A stretch of DNA of 64,000 nt, from the NCBI RefSeq assembly GCF_003985145.1, contig NZ_ML133521.1, forward strand, positions 1,054,001 to 1,118,000, in the 5' to 3' direction. Positions 62,683 to 64,000 of the stretch are shown one piece after another. Positions within the stretch are counted from its first letter, which is position 1, and each line of letters begins with the position of its first letter. Below the pieces are notes generated by a model that ran no database searches, was not told the origin of the DNA, and was given only the letters and a program-made list of their open reading frames with translations. The position numbers and the translations under genes are program-made. The stretch comes from Rhizobium anhuiense. Lineage in GTDB: Bacteria; Pseudomonadota; Alphaproteobacteria; Rhizobiales; Rhizobiaceae.

Positions 62683-63621
62683 ATGTTTGTCATCTTCGGC
62701 GCCACCGGCAAGGTCGGCAAGGCAACGATAACAAAGCTTTCGGCCGAGGGCGCTCCCGTCAGGGCGGTGCTCCGTGATCCCGGCAAGGCTGCACCACTTG
62801 CAGCACTCGGATGCGAGATCGCCATTGCCGAGATTGGCGATGCCGATGCCATGGCCGGCGCGATGAGGAATGCGACAGCCGTCCAGCTCATCTGCCCAAT
62901 CAATCCGCATGCTGCCGATGTCAGACGCCAGATGCTGCGATCAATCGAGCGGATGGCGGACGCGATCGACGCCGCCCGGCCGCCGCGCGTCCTGGCGATC
63001 TCGGATTACGGCGCACATCTGACGATCGATACCGGCATTACCAGCCTGTTCCATGCGATGGAGGAACGGTTCCGGCAATGCGCTACCGAGATGGTCTTTC
63101 TGCGCTCGGCCGAACATATGGAAAACTGGGCACGCTACCTGAAGATCGCTGGCGAGACCGGCATAATGCCGAGCATGCACCAGCCGCTATCGCGGCCTTT
63201 CCCGACGGTCTCCGCCGCCGATATTGGCGGTATGGCAGCCGACCTTCTGCTGGCCGGCGAGGAACACGGACATTCGCCGCGGATCGTCCATGGCGAGGGG
63301 CCGCGCGAATACACGGCGCTCGAGATCGCTGCGGCCTTGGGGCGGTTAATGACCCGGAGCGTCGTCGCACGCGAACTGCCGCGTGCCGATTGGCCGGCAA
63401 CGCTGACGCGCGCAGGACTTTCGTACAATTACGCCGATCTGATCGTCAGGCTCGCCGATGTGCACAATAAAGGCCTGATCGGAGTGGAAGCCGGCGACGG
63501 CGAAATCCGCCGCGGCCGCACGGACCTTTCCGCTGCTCTTGAACTGTTTCTTCCCCATGCTCCGCGGGCTGAGGTAGTCGATCATGTCAGGCGTGGAGAG
63601 GAGCCCAACCAGGGATGGTAG
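62683..63621 (+). CDS. NmrA/NAD(P)H-binding atypical SDR protein
   Basis: The 312-residue protein begins with a Rossmann motif (FVIFGATGKVGKATITKL, GATGxxG) and resembles the NmrA/NAD(P)H-binding group that includes quinone reductase QorB-like proteins. Further blocks are VLAISDYGAH, FLRSAEHMENWARYLK and FPTVSAADIGGMAADLL. AAGGAGAGAACC precedes the ATG at 62683. The active-site Tyr of classical SDRs is not in the usual place, as normal for the group. It could be a redox sensor or a quinone reductase. Confidence 0.88.
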   Translation: MFVIFGATGKVGKATITKLSAEGAPVRAVLRDPGKAAPLAALGCEIAIAEIGDADAMAGAMRNATAVQLICPINPHAADVRRQMLRSIERMADAIDAARPPRVLAISDYGAHLTIDTGITSLFHAMEERFRQCATEMVFLRSAEHMENWARYLKIAGETGIMPSMHQPLSRPFPTVSAADIGGMAADLLLAGEEHGHSPRIVHGEGPREYTALEIAAALGRLMTRSVVARELPRADWPATLTRAGLSYNYADLIVRLADVHNKGLIGVEAGDGEIRRGRTDLSAALELFLPHAPRAEVVDHVRRGEEPNQGW

Positions 63622-63637
63622 GTTCCGATGATCTCTA

Positions 63638-64000
63638 TCAGCCGACCAGCCATTTCTTGGCGACACGGCATGCCATCGTATAGGCCGGATCGAAGACGTT
63701 GCCGACGTCATAGCGCACCACCTGGCCGAGCAGATGGCTGGCCGCCGTCCTGTCCAGGCCATAGTCCGATGCCAGCCAGGTCAGCATTTCGCTGGTCGCA
63801 TGCTGGAGCGCCTGATCGAGGGGCCGGGCATTGCCGATGGTGAAGATATCGTCGGCGGTTTCCCCGCGCGGCCAGACCAGGCCGGCCTTCTTCTCCACCG
63901 TCAGCCGCACCGTGACGTCGAAGGTGGTCTCGACACCGGTGCCGACGATCTCGCCATCCCCTTGCACCGCATGGCAGTCACCGAGAAAGAACAAGGCGCC
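63638..64000 (-). CDS. Acetamidase/formamidase family protein (partial, N-terminus outside window)
   Basis: The last 120 codons are present and the frame is open to the right edge. ALFFLGDCHAVQGDGEIVGTGVETTFDV is the conserved region of the acetamidase/formamidase (FmdA_AmdA) family, including the GDCHAxQGDGE metal-site motif; the C-terminal region LTWLASDYGLDRTAASHLL follows. These zinc enzymes hydrolyse formamide or acetamide to ammonia and acid. It converges on the NmrA-like gene with 16 bases between stops. Confidence 0.9.
   Translation of the reverse strand, partial: GALFFLGDCHAVQGDGEIVGTGVETTFDVTVRLTVEKKAGLVWPRGETADDIFTIGNARPLDQALQHATSEMLTWLASDYGLDRTAASHLLGQVVRYDVGNVFDPAYTMACRVAKKWLVG

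Overview
The window looks like part of a Rhizobium genome (R. leguminosarum/etli type), probably a plasmid or chromid because solute importers dominate it. The reasons are uniformly high GC with strong G/C third positions, two kinds of intergenic repeat that I recognise as common in Rhizobiaceae (about 1271-1380 and 11996-12108), a napEFDABC cluster, and a LuxR solo of the plant-associated type. I see no rRNA, tRNA, CRISPR array, insertion sequence or phage gene.

Layout. 0-11 kb: two FMN-dependent LLM monooxygenases, two DszC/SfnB-like flavoproteins, a ribose-type ABC importer and the start of a peptide-type binding protein, suggesting scavenging of an organosulfur or similar compound. 11-18.4 kb: a LacI regulator divergent from a Gfo/Idh dehydrogenase, a sugar isomerase and a carbohydrate ABC importer, with a LacI-type operator in the promoter. 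18.6-27.8 kb: a second LacI regulator heading an unbroken operon of an Frc-type importer followed by phosphotriesterase-family, amidotransferase-like, BtpA, TenA-like, PfkB and inositol-monophosphatase-family genes; I know of no pathway with this set. 27.8-31.8 kb: a polyamine/iron-type importer on the minus strand whose first permease gene has an in-frame TGA. 31.9-35 kb: msrA, and a LysR regulator divergent from an SDR and an RraA-like gene. 35-42.3 kb: a BMP-type nucleobase/nucleoside importer with an amidase and a cytosine-deaminase-like amidohydrolase. 42.4-44.6 kb: a three-gene phospholipid module. 44.6-51.4 kb: napC, B, A, D, F, E, then cbpM, a cbpA-like gene and a universal stress gene, all reading leftward from a clear FNR/FixK-type promoter.

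52.8-63.6 kb contains a yghU-type glutathione transferase and then the most interesting locus: a LuxR-family solo (59877-60674) flanked on both sides by proline-iminopeptidase-family genes, the left one leading into a complete oligopeptide ABC importer. The LuxR ligand domain has the Trp-to-Met and Tyr-to-Trp changes that mark the OryR/XccR/PsoR/PipR group, which respond to plant compounds rather than acyl-homoserine lactones. Two nearly identical dyads, CTATAA-N4-TGATAG, lie one in each upstream region and are good candidates for its binding sites. The window ends with an AraC regulator, an NmrA-like protein and a partial acetamidase/formamidase.
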